From Ehretia macrophylla (lineage: Eukaryota > Streptophyta > Magnoliopsida > Boraginales > Ehretiaceae), in assembly GCA_037974665.1 (NCBI GenBank), contig CM075769.1, forward strand, positions 24,739,139 through 24,803,138: a DNA stretch of 64,000 bases, written 5' to 3'. Shown piece by piece: positions 12,121 to 24,847 of this stretch; position 1 is the stretch's first letter, and each line of letters opens with the position of its first letter. The position numbers and the translations under genes are program-made. A model generated the notes under the pieces. It searched no databases. It worked only from the letters and a program-made list of their open reading frames with translations, and had not been told where the DNA came from.

Positions 12121-12236
12121 ACTAAAAGACAAACAACAAGTTGCACTAAAAGACAAAAACACAAAATGACAAAAGACAACTTGCACAAAAGGACAAAAGA
12201 CAACTTGCACAAAATGACAAAAGACAAGTTGCATCA
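12121..12236 (+). repeat. Short degenerate tandem repeat (GACAAAAGACAACTTGCAC type)
   Basis: About five degenerate copies of a 24-28 bp unit containing AAAAGACAA(C/G)TTGCA lie just upstream of the TATA box region of the copia LTR, so they sit in U3 where enhancer repeats are common. Their function is not shown. Confidence 0.6.
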
Positions 12237-12350
12237 AATTTGTCCAAATTGCCCTCCTATGGCCGGCCACTTGAAGGAGATTTTTGACACTTGGCTTCTT
12301 CATTTATTTAGATCATGACACTTGTCATTTGATGAGCAAGCTTGTGCATC

Positions 12351-12358
12351 TATAAATA
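12351..12358 (+). promoter_or_regulatory. TATA box of copia LTR
   Basis: TATAAATA in the context CATCTATAAATAGAGG, a strong plant TATA match. It lies downstream of the U3 repeats. Confidence 0.55.
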
Positions 12359-15199
12359 GAGGTCATGTCTTCATTCTTTTGTTGAGCTTTTTGACCGAAA
12401 ATCACTCTCAATTAGAAGGCAAAACTCTCTTTTTCTCCCTTGGTAGTTTCGGCCATAGTAGAGAAAAATAGGAGGAGTTTTTCACTTGCTTTTCTAACTT
12501 TATACAAGCTTAGATCTATCATCGAGAAGCTAGCACATATACTTGGTTGGTGTTGTTTGCCATTGGATGCTCGTGTGTTTCGATCTATGACCTTTACACT
12601 TGTGAAGGAAGCTAGTCCACACTATCTACGATATGAGAACTATATCTTCTTCCTTGATGCTTTCGGCCAAAGTAGGAAAAAAGATAAGTGTTATTCTTTT
12701 CGCTTTATAATTATATACAAGCTTATTTCTACTACTAAGTATCTTGCACATTAACTTAGTTTGTAGTAATAACTGTTAAAAACTTGTGTATTTTGATCTA
12801 GTGCCGTTACATGTGTGAAGAAGGCTTATCCACACCGTAGCATCTCCATCGTGGTTCCACCTTCACTCTGCTATAAATGGAAGGTATACTGTTTTACCTC
12901 TCGTTTACTTTATAGTATATTTGACATATTATATGTTGCATGTTGATTACCATGGACTTTACTTTGAAAATGTATGTGATTACAAAAGTTAATGTTGAAA
13001 ATTTTAAAATGCTCAACGCTTCCGCTTTAACTCTTTTATGTTGTGAATCACACGTTTTCGAGAACTGATCCCCCTTTTATCTGGCACATAAGACTCGTCC
13101 ATATAAGGCACATTCTCAGCTTCCTGAGGCATGTACCCAAAATTTGGTTCAGTAACACCTGATTGCAGAAAACGAATGAGAGTGAGCTTATATAAAACAA
13201 AGCCCAGTGAGGAATTCGTAAATCTTTTGAAAACATTTACTTTACCACTTTGGAAATCATTCCATGAGCAATAACACGCAATTGATATTGATAACAATAC
13301 GAATATAATAAAAACAATAAACACACAATAAGGATAGATACACTTGTTGATGAAGCTCCATACACCATTTCAATGCTCACCAATTCCTCCAAACCTAACG
13401 ACATAATCCTGAGGTACCTTATTCTAGACCCACACCCCATGGCCTTTCCGCCCATGCGAGATAGGGATTAGCCATGATAACTGTGCCCGCAACCCGGGAT
13501 GCCTCCCGAGGTGACACAACATTATCACAGCTCACAATAATGACTCTTGACTCATGATACCAATGATAATTCAATTCGAGAAGTCAACAACGAGTGTTGC
13601 CCGACTCTCGACACATAACAACAATAACCGTTTCAATTCAAGAAGTCAACAACGAGGGTTGCTCGACTCCCGACACCTACCTCGCGAGAGATTAGCAACA
13701 AAAGTTCCCGATTCCGGTATTTCAACAATCCACAATCAGTAATCAATTAAACAATATTTCAACAACCAATTAAACAACATTTAACAATCAACAACTATAC
13801 AATTCTGAAACAACTAAGTCAGATGACAAAGTAGGCCATCCAACTCAACATGCATTTAAACAAACATTCAACCCCGATCCCAATCAACAACAATCCAAGA
13901 ATCAACTACCCAAACACTACCTAAACAACCCAAGACAATATATCAAAATTTTAAAGAAAGGCTATACAAACTTCTAAAATTCATAACTTACATTCTACTA
14001 ATCCAATGATCTCCAAACTACTTCCTATCACTCCACCACACATGCAATTACATTAGCCCCATCGGAAACCAACCAAATGCCACCCAAATCAAGCCCAACA
14101 ACCCTAATTTGGCAATGTACCAAGGCTGAATTTTTTGGACTTTTGCTACAACATTCCAATAAAAAATTCGGCATTACAACATTACTACCCCGCAATTAAT
14201 AAACTTTTAGAAACAACAATCAATCAATTCCAACCACTACAATAACAATTATTCAACAATGAACCTAAAATCCAATTTTAATACTCGAAAAATAGAAATA
14301 CATGCTACTACCGTTGAAAACTTATATAAACACACATAAATGATCCTTGGCATCTACTGAGCAATAATCTAAAGACAAATTAACATTTCATCAGATAAAA
14401 ATTCAATTATATGAAAATGACATAAAATAGCATTTTGAGATCTAGAATTTTTCTGTCACCTTTGATGTTATATGATGCTAGGAATATGTGCAATATGTGT
14501 CCAACAAGCAGAATCCAACTCGGTTTGAAAAGCTTCGGGCAAAAACCAAGTTTTCTAGGCAAAATTTTGTTTGAAAAACTAAGTGAAAAACTCCTCAAAA
14601 TGCCCAAGGAGCTCACGGCAATGTGTGTGTGTGTGGTGGTGTTTTGTGTGCTTTTTAGTGTGTGTTATCACCTTATATAGCAAAGGTCAACAAAATTTGC
14701 AAAGTCAAGGTTGATTTAAGTTGATTTTTTAGTCTTTTAATTGCATTTTTAGACTATTTTGCTCACATATATGCATTTAACACTTAAACTATTTTAAGTT
14801 AGTACATTTTTAGTTGACAACAATTTTCATTTGCATACATTTACACCCGACTTGGTTAAAAACTCGATTTCTATAAAAGAATGTGTAAAAACCTTTAAAA
14901 TTTCTAATCCGATTTGAAATCCGTTTTAATTAGACACGGGTCTATTAATATCCAAGGACTAGGTTTTAAGACGTTTAAAACACTCGTGTAAAAATTTTAG
15001 TAGATGTGCGTTCAAAATACTATTCACTAAAACCGACGATAAAATTTTTGATGCCGATTTTGATAAAAATTTTATGAATGCACACATAGTATGTAATAGG
15101 AATATAAATCACAGAATTAGCATTCTAACTCATATAACACATACATAGGTCAAAACATGCAATTCTATGCAAATGTAAAATCTGGGATTTCACATTGGC

Positions 15200-15838
15200 A
15201 ACATTTGTAAGCAGCTTTGGGTACTTAGTTGAAATTCAACACAGCATATCATCCTTAAACCGATGGTCAATCAGAGAGGACAATTCAAATTCTGGAAGAT
15301 ATGTTGAGATCTTGTGTATTAGACTTCGAGAAGAACTGGGAAAAGCACTTGCCACTAGTCGCATTTGCCTATAATAATAGTTACCAAGAGACTATTGGGA
15401 TGGCACCTTATGCAGCTTTATATGGGCGTAAATGTCGATCGTCATTATATTGGGATGAATTCGGGGAGATGAAGATTGTTGATCTAAATTTGATGTCGGA
15501 ACTTCTGGATAAAATTGAGAATGTACATCTTATCAGGCAGAGAATATTAACGGCCCAGAGCCGATACATGAGTTATGCTGATAAACATCGACGGGAGTTA
15601 GAATTCAAGGTTGGTGACTTTGTGTTCTTGAAGATATCTCCTCGTAAAGGTTTAGTACGGTATGGTAAGGGTGGAAAGTTGAGTCCGAGGTTTGTTGGGC
15701 CATTTGAAATTGTGGGCAGAGTTGGCAATTTGGCATACCGCTTGGCTTTACCACCTAGTCTTTCAAGAATTCATGATGTTTTCCATGTCTCTATGCTCAG
15801 AAATTATCATCCCGATCTTTCTCATGTATTAGAGCTAG
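15200..15838 (+). pseudogene. G1 integrase, rest of core and C-terminal domain
   Basis: Continues the integrase interrupted at 7822. It has stops at first (WQHL-stop, HP-stop) and then QSERTIQILEDML with the catalytic Glu (15270-15305), followed by a long open stretch from 15301: LPLVAFAYNNSYQETIGMAPYAALYGRKC, then the C-terminal domain VGDFVFLKISPRKGLVRYGKGGKLSPRFVGPFEI and VFHVSMLRNYHPD. It is cut at 15838 by solo LTR L; GCTAG is duplicated at 15834-15838 and 24843-24847. The reading frame is nearly intact here, unlike the N-terminal part. Confidence 0.9.
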
Positions 15839-16390
15839 TGTCACGCCCCAACTCGACCCCACCTACAATTAGTCAGGACGCAATGGAATTTTGGTAGTAT
15901 AACGACAGTAATTAAGATATCGAGGCTCTAAACCAACCTCTCAGAACATCATACAATCAAACTCCTCAACCAAACAACAACCAATTCCTCAATACCATTA
16001 ACAACATACAACATAACCATATTATACAATAATCATCCTTTAACAATCCATTCATAGTTATATGCTTCCGTTCCAACATAACCTTAACTTTAACATACAT
16101 ATCAAAATAGATTATAAACCAACTTAGCAACCTAATCATAACAAAAGAAAGACTACTAAGTTGGCATCATTTAGTTCATTATCTTTACGACAACTTATAC
16201 GTCATAAACTACAAAGTAAATAAAAGACAACTAGTTTAATATACAAGATAATAGAGCATACAACATCTCAAGCATCAAGGATAAGACTCTGGCACATAGG
16301 ACTCGTCCACATACGGCACATTATCCCTTTCTGGAGGCACGTACCCGTAATCTTGCTCAATAACACTTGTATGCATGCAATAATAGAGAG

Positions 16391-16413
16391 TGAGCTTATA
16401 TAAAACAAGCTCA
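16391..16413 (-). other. Pre-acceptor hairpin in LTR L
   Basis: Perfect 7-bp stem TGAGCTT/AAGCTCA with a 9-nt loop, just upstream (sense) of the acceptor-like site. The same position in LTR P has TGGGCTTA/TAAGCCCA, so a paired change keeps the stem. Confidence 0.6.
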
Positions 16414-18618
16414 GTAAGGATCCAATAGATCTCTAACATTATTTACTATACTCCTTGGAAATGATCCTTTGAGCAGTAAACACGCAATAAAACATCAATA
16501 ACAATATAAACACATAACTATAATGACCAATCAAGAAATGATACTCTATTTGGTGTAGCTCCAAACGCCATCACGATCTCAACCATTCTTCTTGTAACTC
16601 CCCATTACTCACACACCCGAGGTACCTCACTAGCCCCTCCCTCCATGACACCTCCGTCATATGAGCTGGGGGTAGTCTCTGGTAGTCATGCCGTTATCAA
16701 CCCGACAGCCCGATGCTGCCCGAGAGGTGGCACACACATACCAAGGCTCAGCAATAATAATAAACATCATTCATAGGAGGATAATTTAGCAGAATTGCCT
16801 ATCTTCTGGTTCATCAATCATCAATCAATAATCATCAATAATCATCAATTATTATCAATATAACATTAAGTAATCAATTAAACAACAAACAACTAAGTTA
16901 GATGACAAAGTAGGCCATCCAACTTAACATGCATTAAACACGTAATCTAACCTTAGGCTAACCATCAACAACTCACAATTCAATCACTCAAACACCACCC
17001 AATCATCTAAAGGCTCAATTCAACAATTTAAAGAAAGACAACCTAAACTTCAAATAATCATATCTTACATTCTACTAATCCAAACAACTCCAAATCAGTT
17101 TCTAACACTCACCCATTCAATCAACTACATTAGCCCTCTTGGAAACCAACCAAGACACATGAAAATCAAGCCCAACAACCCTAAAACCTCAATGCACCTA
17201 GGCTGAAATTTTCAGATTTTCACCCAAACATCGCAATCGAAAATTCGGCATTATAAGGGCGTTACCACGTAATTAACAAACTTTTAAAAATCGACGGCAA
17301 TCGATTCCAACCACAACTGTAATACCCGAGCCCGACCATGTATTTATAATACTTATTTATATTTATTTCTTTTATTATTCTTGAAAAACGTGCCTTTGTG
17401 ATTATTTGCCTGCATTTAATATATAGTTAATTATCTCATTATTGAAGATCAACCTGTATTTTGATTAATAGTGACCTACTAGGCATTCTTAGATCTCCTA
17501 TCATGAATTAAATAAAACTTAGAAAATGTACTAAGTCAAGCATATCAAGCTGAGCATTTGTTTCAAAAGAGAAAGATTAACTCGGTTAGTATATTTTTGA
17601 GTAATGAAAGTTAGAAATATAAAAGTTAGAATCTGTCCTTTAAAGGACTTATATAGAAATGGCTTAGTTTGATTAATTAAGGCATTGCTATATTTACCGT
17701 AATAATGTTGATGAGTTAAGTAGAAGTTTAAAATAAAGATTAAATAAGTTGTTACTGTTCACATAGCTAAGATACACTAAATGTTAGCTTTCTTTACTAG
17801 TAAAGATGTTTAAGGAATTTTAGAAATTTATTTGGATAAGTAATTTAGTAATACATTTGTTATTAGCTATGTGGTTGTAAATCGAATAATTAGGTAGATT
17901 ACCTGATGTTAATTAGAAAAGTTAATAGTAGATGAATATAGTAATCCTAAAAATTCTATAAAAGGATGTTCCCTAAGTACATCTGATAAAGAATAGACAT
18001 TAGTTAATAGGCACTTCTAATAGTTTTAGACTACCAAGGCTTACGAGAAAATCAACTAGGAATTAATACTAACTAGTTTTAAGAATCAAGTTTTTCTTGA
18101 AAAGATCGAATTGAATATCTGATAATTCATTAAATTAAGTTGTTAATTCATAAAATTGATATGATATGATAAAACTAATAGTAATCTTAACTTATCAATT
18201 AAAGTATATTCCATAGGTGTATTAAATAGTTTAAGAATATTTAGGCTATGAATAGATAAGTTAGGAATACTAAAATACTCTCTCATTTGAATAACGAGAA
18301 TAAATTGTTAGCCTTAGAATGAACCTTAGTTGATCCTACTACCTAAAACTAGCTACCTGTCGTGCTTAGGAAAAACGCTCAGCCATGCCACCCACGTCTT
18401 ACTTAAGTGTATGACTCAGCAAAGCTACAAGCCACATTAATACTTCTAGATATAATACCAAGCAAACCTATCTATAGTTAGCTTGTATTCATCAAGCCCT
18501 AAACTTACCTGCTGCTGCCATCTGCCATTAGCAAAGCTAAATCATCGCCGAAGCTCGTATAAACAGACCACATAGCTGCGTGATTATGTTTTATCATTGA
18601 GTAGTCATCACCTAAGTT

Positions 18619-18660
18619 GTTCTAAGGCAGCCACCTGGTGTTCTAAGGCAGCCACCTGGT
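18619..18660 (+). repeat. Perfect 21-bp tandem duplication in U3 of LTR C
   Basis: TGTTCTAAGGCAGCCACCTGG occurs twice head to tail. It lies about 130 bp upstream of the TATA box. Confidence 0.85.
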
Positions 18661-18792
18661 ATATCATCATCATAAGTTAGTGATTCAGCACTTTAAATTA
18701 ACTCCAGCAATCTTCACGAGCCGCCACCTCCTGCTTATCATTCTTCTGTCTTCACCACCACTCTACCCCAAAAGGAATTAAACTGTAAACCC

Positions 18793-18800
18793 TATATAAA
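18793..18800 (+). promoter_or_regulatory. TATA box of LTR C
   Basis: TATATAAA in CCCTATATAAACC, the same form as in LTR C2 (49599-49606) although the surrounding U3 differs. Confidence 0.5.
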
Positions 18801-19485
18801 CCTCCTCACTTCGGTAGGAGTAAGAACACATAACAAAGCTTATCTTATTCATAATTTACTAGAGCATGTCCATAGTACCTTCATACACCTATGTCGAGCA
18901 AATGAGCTGCTAGATTTATATCACCGTCATTCGCTCACTAAGATTCCTAGCAGAATCTTCACCATTAAGCCACCACTTAAATAGCAAGAAGCTGGCTGCC
19001 AAATAGATTCCATCACCGACGCCATTATCACCTCCACCGCTATCTTGATTCAATAGAACTTAGCCAAGCTTCCACGTAAAAGCATTATGTATTCTGTAGC
19101 TTCCATATAAAAGCCAGCAGTTGCACTATTATTCTAAAGTTCTAGAAGATTTCTTCACCGTCCCAACAATATAGCAGCCTGCAAAATAGCTTTAACTCAT
19201 CATCAAACTAAGCCTATCACTGTTACTTTAAATCAAATAAGAACCGCCAGCGTTATTGCCTTGCCTCACGTTAGCCTATTGCTACTGTCATAAACATCAA
19301 AAAGTTGTTGTTATTATAACCTGCCATTACCATTGTCCAACATTGTGTTTTCATTCAACAATTGAGTCAATAAGCAAACAGCTTAAGCTATATCTTTATT
19401 TGTTTTGTCCTTTACCGTCGACTAGTACTTCAAATAGTAAGGCAAGTACACACAGAGCCAGTCAGTAAACCGTGGCATTATCAAG

Positions 19486-21050
19486 GTGAGGATATTTTAT
19501 TAAAAGCATTACTGAATTCTTTTGTTGATTATATGTTATAGGATAAATAATGGTTTTAATCTTTTATTGTTATATTTGCCAACTTGACCTGATGTTGTAA
19601 TATGCATATTAACTTTATACATGTAGACTACTAGATAAATATATTCAATATACACAAGGCTCCCTGGGAGAACGTTATAAGCATGAGTTTATATCTTGGT
19701 TAGTTGACTTCCGGTTATAGCGACTTATAAAATAAATGATATTTGCTCAAATGGACAAGATAGCGTTGAGAGGTTTGGTAAACTAGCTTGTCTTAGTAAA
19801 CTGAGCACTATCATAGGTGTAGATAGAGTAACTTCCTGATGTAAATATATACCGAATAGGAAACAACCATGATTTTACTTTATCTATAGATTTACTGAAA
19901 GATCAGCTAGTAAGTAAAGATATAGTCTTTAAACTACTTGCTAGTAATGCATGAAAATTTTCTGGATAAGCAACGCACTACTCAACTAGCTAAGGTGTTA
20001 ATTTGCCGACTAGAAGAATTACTACTAATATGGTTAACAAGTTATGTTGGAATTATTATTAAGGAATGTTGTTTCACTTTACAAGTGAGGAAATTTTATT
20101 AAAAATAGCATCTTATATATTTATATGATTATTATATGCCTATAACATGATTTGTTATTTTAATATTCTAGCCTGAGATAAATATCATGTCTGTTAATAT
20201 TCTTATTTGTTACATTTGAACTAGGATTAACTTTAATAATGTATTGTTTCAGAATTATTAGCTAAGAGCTAACTATTTATGAAATTAATCACCCTTTGTG
20301 GCTACTTGGTATGATACGATTTTATTCAGTTATTTGAACTTTCAGTGAATTAATATTGTTAAAGGTACTTAACCGGAGACAAACTCTTTTGTTCTTTTCC
20401 TCCTATGTGTTTATCAAAGCGCGTGATCATAAATTGTACAAATAATTATCAATTGTGTGTTACGTGAATTAGTGTTCATGCTTGTATGAAATTGGGGGTT
20501 GCAACCTCAGGCCCGATAGCTTGCACGAACGCTGGGCGGCGTAGGGCTTGCCGGTGCTCCCGTGTCTATCGTGGACCTATTCCCTCTCTCGCTTGGTACC
20601 ACCCTTGGAGAGTTGGGTCGTAGATTTTGGATACAATCCGGAGTATCCTCTTAGGAGAGATAAGAAGTTGAAATTGTGATCAAGGCTGGCTACCTCATGA
20701 ATTACTTGACTTGTTCCTACTCTCACTTGGTACCACCCTCGTAAAGTAGTGTCCTACTCTCGCTTGGCATTCCACCCTCGGAGAGTAGGCTGATATCTGT
20801 TGTGGATATATGCCACTATTGTTTACCTAAATGTCATTTTTGTTATTACATATGACTCAAATGTGATAATAATTTCATACTAGTTATCATATGCTATTAT
20901 ATCTTATATGGACAGTTTGTTATATTACCATACTTGAATTGCATCATAATTTACAAAAAAGACCGACCAAAAATGTTTTCAAAACTCTTCTATTCTATTC
21001 TCATTGAGCTTCCCCAGAGCTCACCGTTTTTTTTTCTCCCCCCAGTGCAG
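19486..21050 (+). other. Putative intron in LTR C
   Basis: TCAAG|GTGAGG to a pyrimidine tract with GTGCAG|GTAC, 1,565 bp. It contains CGATAG/CTATCG arms (20514-20519 with 20566-20571) around GGCGGCGTAGGGCTTGCC, a 9-bp stem CCTACTCTC/GAGAGTAGG (20753-20761 with 20781-20789) and a 6-bp hairpin TGAGCT/AGCTCA (21005-21023) before the acceptor. Confidence 0.45.
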
Positions 21051-21477
21051 GTACAGCTTAGCTTGAAATGGAAATTGACTTTGAATGTTTACATGCTCGA
21101 AGCCTTTTTCTGTCATAGTTGGATCTAAGTTGTAAAAGTTAAAGGTTGTTGTATTAATTTCAGGAAAAGGATAGCTGTGTTGAAACCTTAGTTTGTATAA
21201 TAGCTGGGTAGTTATCAGATTTTAGATGATGTAATACGCTTTTGTACTTAAATTATTATATAAAAGTTTGTTATTGAATAGTTTAATGTATTTTCTTTCT
21301 CGTAAGGTTACCATTAATTATTTACTTGAGACCGCAGCAACAATGAACATAGACTTTGACCTAGTCTTGAGAAGGGCCAGGTTGGGGTCATTACAACAAC
21401 AACTCAAGATAATCCTCAAATGGATAATTAATCAACTTTCAATACCCGAAAATAAATAATTTTGCTACAATGGTTCA

Positions 21478-23919
21478 TGTGAGACCCCATATTTTTCTTT
21501 ATCTAGATTTGCGTGTTTTACCTCATTTTGCGTGAATTGACCTGTTTATGTGCTATATGACTTAGAATGTGATAATTATGTGATTAATACTCCTAATACA
21601 TGCTAAGTGTCATTCATGAAATTTTCATAAAAAACGGAATCAGAAATTTTATCATCGATTTTGATGAATAGTATTTTTGAACACCTGTCTGCTAAAATTT
21701 TTACAGGGTTATTTTAAACATTTTAAAACCTAGTCCTCGAGTATTAATAGACCCATGTTTGATTAAAATGGATTTGGAATCGGTTTTGGAATTTTAAAGA
21801 TTTTTACACTTTCTTTTGTAAGAAAACGAGTTTTAAGCCGATTCGGGTGAAACTATTTTAAAGTAAAATTCTTTGTCACCTAAAATAAATTGACTAGAAT
21901 TAATTTAAGTGTTGATTTGTTAGTTGAGCAAGAAATACTCAAGAAATGAATTAAAAGACTAGAAAAAAACAATTAAAGGACTAATAAACTAACTTTGACT
22001 TTGCATTTTTTTAATTGACCAAGCCTTTATATGCATAATATCATCAACACACACTCAACACAACACAAAACACACTCATCAACACACACAAAGGGCCGAG
22101 AGGTTCAAGGGAGAAAAGAGAAAGAATTTTCAAGGTTTTCAAATCGATTTTTCTAGTTTTTGTTCGTAGAATTTCGTGCCGAGTTGGATTCCGCTTGTTG
22201 AGCACGCATTGCACGTATATCTAGGCTTATATCTCATCAAAGGTGAGAGAAAAATTCTAGATCTCAAAACTCATTTTTTATGTTTTTGCTCATAACTGCA
22301 TTTTGAACCGTTAGAATGTTAATTTGAAGTTATATTATTGATCAGTGCGTGCTAGGGATCGTATATGTGTATTACTATGAGATTTGAGCCATTGTAACGA
22401 AATTATTTATTTTCGGGTATTTAAAGTTGATATATTGGCTATTTGAGGATTATCTTGAGTTGTTGTGGTTGGAATCGATTGCCGTCGATTTCTAAAAGTT
22501 TGTTAATTACGTGGTAACGCCCTTATAATGCCGAATTTTCGATTGCGATGTTTGGGTGAAAATCTAGAAATTTCAGCCTAGGTGCTTTGAGGTTTTAGGG
22601 TTGTAGGGCTTGATTTTGATGTGTCTTGGTTGGTTTCCGAGAGGGCTAAAGTAGTTGATTGAATGGGTGAGTGTTTGAAACTGATTTGGAGTTGTTTGGA
22701 TTAGTAGAATGTAAGATATGATTATTTGAAGTTTAGGTTGTCTTTCTTTAAATTGTTGAATTGAGCCTTTAGATGATTGGGTGGTGTTTGAGTGATTGAA
22801 TTGTGAGTTGTTGATGGTTAGACTAAGGTTAGATTACGTGTTTCATGAATGTTAAGTTGGATGGCCTACTTTGTCATCTAACTTAGTTGTTTGTTGTTTA
22901 ATTAAATATTGATGTTATATTGATGATTATATTGATGTTACATTGATGGAAATGGATGATTATTGATGATTATTGATTGATGATTGATGAACCAGGAGAT
23001 AGGCAATTCCGCTAGGTTGTCTTCCTGTGAATGATGTTTATTATTATTGTTGAGTCTTGGTATATGTGTGCCACCTCTTGGGCAACGTCAGGCTGTCGGG
23101 TTGATAATGGTAGGACTACCAGAGACTACCTCCAGCTCGCATGATGGAGGTGTCATGGAGGGAGAGGCTAGTGAGGTACCTCGGGTGCGTGAGTAATGGA
23201 GAGTTATAAGAAGAATGGTTGAGATCGTGATGGCGTATGGAGCTACACCAAATTGAGTATCCTTTATTGATTAGTCATTATAGTTATGGGTTGATATTGT
23301 ATTGATGTTTATTTGTGTGTTTACTTGTTCAAAGGATCATTTCCAAGGAGCATAGTAAATACTGTTAGAGATCTATCGGATCCTCACTAAGCTTGTTTAT
23401 ATAAGCTCACTCTCTATTATTGCATGCATACATGTGTCCTTCCGCAAGATTACGGGTACGTGCCTCCAGAAGGGGAAAATGTGCCTTACGTGGATGAGTC
23501 TTATGTGTAGGAGTCTTTGCCATGAGATTGTTTATAGTTAATATAATATGATGTATTGTAAAACCTAGCTTAGTATAAAGACTTATGTATAATGGTTTAG
23601 TAGTCTTCTTTGGACCTTGTTTAGATTACTAAATTGGTTTATAGTCTATTTTGATATGTATGTTAAAGTTAAGGTATTATGTTGGAACAAAGGCATATAA
23701 CTATGAATGGATCGTCTAAGAATGATTATTGTATAATATGGTTATGTTGTATGTTGTTAATGGTATTGATGAATTGATTGTTGTTTGGCTGAGGAGTTTG
23801 ATTGTACGGTGTTTTTAGAGGTTGGTTTAGAGCCTTGGTATCTTAATTACTGTCGTTATACTGCCAAAATTCTGTTGCGTCCTGACTGATTATAGGTGGG
23901 GTCGAGTTGGGGTGTGACA
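21478..23919 (+). mobile_element. Solo LTR D (Ty3/gypsy)
   Basis: TGTGAGACCCC..GGGGTGTGACA, 2,442 bp, flanked by GTTCA at 21473-21477 and 23920-23924. It is of the same family as its host LTR L but in opposite orientation, so the two form a long inverted pair. Donor AAAG|GTGAGA at 22243; the acceptor AG seen in relatives is replaced (ACATG, about 23431), so this copy may not splice. The tail frame is present (QDYGYVPPEGENVPYVDESYV) with a premature stop near 23508. Confidence 0.9.
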
Positions 23920-24847
23920 GTTCAAATCTCGTAGTAATACACATAAACGATCCTTAGCATGCACTGAGCAATAATATAACTTCAAATTAACATTCTAACG
24001 GTTCAAAATGCAATTATGAGCAAAAACATAAAAAATGACTTTTGAGATCTAGAATTTTTCTCTCACCTTTGATGCGAAACAAGCCTAGATATGTGTGCAA
24101 TGCGTGCCCAACAAGCGGAATCCAACTTGGCACGAAATTATAAGGACAAAAACTAGGTTTTCTATGAAAAAATGCTTTGAAAACTTGAAGAAAAGCTTTG
24201 TTTTTTTCTCTCTATGGCTCTCGGCCATGTATGTGTTTTTTGAGTATGTTTTGTGTTGTGCTTGTGTGTGTTGATGCTATATTATGCATATAAGGCTTGG
24301 TCAAATAAAATAAAAGAAAGTCAAAGTTAGTTTTTTTTAGTCCTTTAATTGTTTTTCTAGTCTTTTAATTCATTTCTTGAGTATTTCTTGCTCAACTATT
24401 AAATTAACACTTAAATTAATTCTAGACATTATATTTTAGGTGACAAAGAATGTTACATTACAATAGTTTCACCCGAATGGGCTTAAAACTCGTTTTCTTG
24501 CAAAAAAAAGTGTAAAAATTTTTAAAATTCCAAAATCAATTCCAAGTCCGTTTTAATCAAACACGGGTCTATTAATACTCGAGGACTAGGTTTTAAAACG
24601 TTCAAAATACCCCTGTAAAAATTTTAGCGGACAGGTGTTCAAAAATACTATTCACCAAAACCGAGAATAAAATTTCTGATTCCATTTTTGATGAAAATTT
24701 CATGAATGCACACTTTGCATGTATTAGGAATATTAATCATAGAACTATCACATTCTAAGTCATATAGCACATAAACATGTCAATTTTCGCAAAACGAGAT
24801 AAAGCATGCAAATCGAGATAAAGCAAAATATGGGGTCTCACAGCTAG

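Larger units (their letters stand above)
10685..13079 (+). mobile_element. Ty1/copia LTR (solo), inserted in LTR K
   Basis: It begins TGTTGGAGATATGCCCTAA, a start typical of plant copia LTRs, and matches the LTR at 59591 over long blocks (for example GGGGCTAAATA, GGTGGGTTACG, ACGTGAGGCGATGT, ATCGGACTGCACGCTAAT). It has TATAAATA at 12351-12358 and a CGCTTCCGCTTT block near the right end (13017). The right end is uncertain: host LTR K sequence clearly resumes at CTGGCACATAAGACTCG (13081). The would-be duplication ATTGG (10680-10684) against TCTGG (13080-13084) is imperfect. No copia gene follows, so it is called solo. Confidence 0.7.
7828..15194 (-). mobile_element. Solo LTR K (Ty3/gypsy), interrupted
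   Basis: On the plus strand it starts TGTCACGC and ends GGATTTCACA, the complement of TGTGAAATCC..GCGTGACA, with TTGGC duplicated on both sides inside the G1 integrase. Its own sequence is 7828-8126, 10523-10684 and about 13080-15194; the rest is LTR J and a copia LTR. It contains a putative intron (13159-14459, minus). The conserved tail frame (GVTEPNFGYMPQEAEN.., 13085-13160 minus) is cut by the copia LTR. Confidence 0.85.
17318..21395 (+). mobile_element. Solo LTR C (Ty3/gypsy), 4.1 kb
   Basis: TGTAATACCCGAG at the start, GGTCATTACA at the end, ACAAC at 17313-17317 and 21396-21400. It shares its first 190 bp or so and its last 1 kb with LTR C2 (48894-51064) but has a quite different and longer middle. 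TATATAAA at 18793-18800, donor-like TCAAG|GTGAGG at 19486, acceptor-like GTGCAG ending 21050. It lies in LTR L. Confidence 0.9.
15839..24842 (-). mobile_element. Solo LTR L (Ty3/gypsy), interrupted twice
   Basis: Left end TGTCACGCCCC, right end GGGGTCTCACA, duplication GCTAG on both sides inside G1 integrase. Its own parts are 15839-17317, 21401-21477 and 23925-24842 (about 2.47 kb together); solo LTRs C and D fill the gaps. Its putative intron runs 16366 to 24066 (minus), which is 1,171 bp once the two inserts and their duplications are removed. The tail frame reads SVIEQDYGYVPPERDN..DESYVPESYP-stop at 16275-16365. Confidence 0.9.

Noticed and set aside
12040-12240. Regularly repeated short units that could suggest a CRISPR-like array
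   Set aside because: The repeats are degenerate, adjoin each other without unique spacers, and lie in a plant copia LTR.
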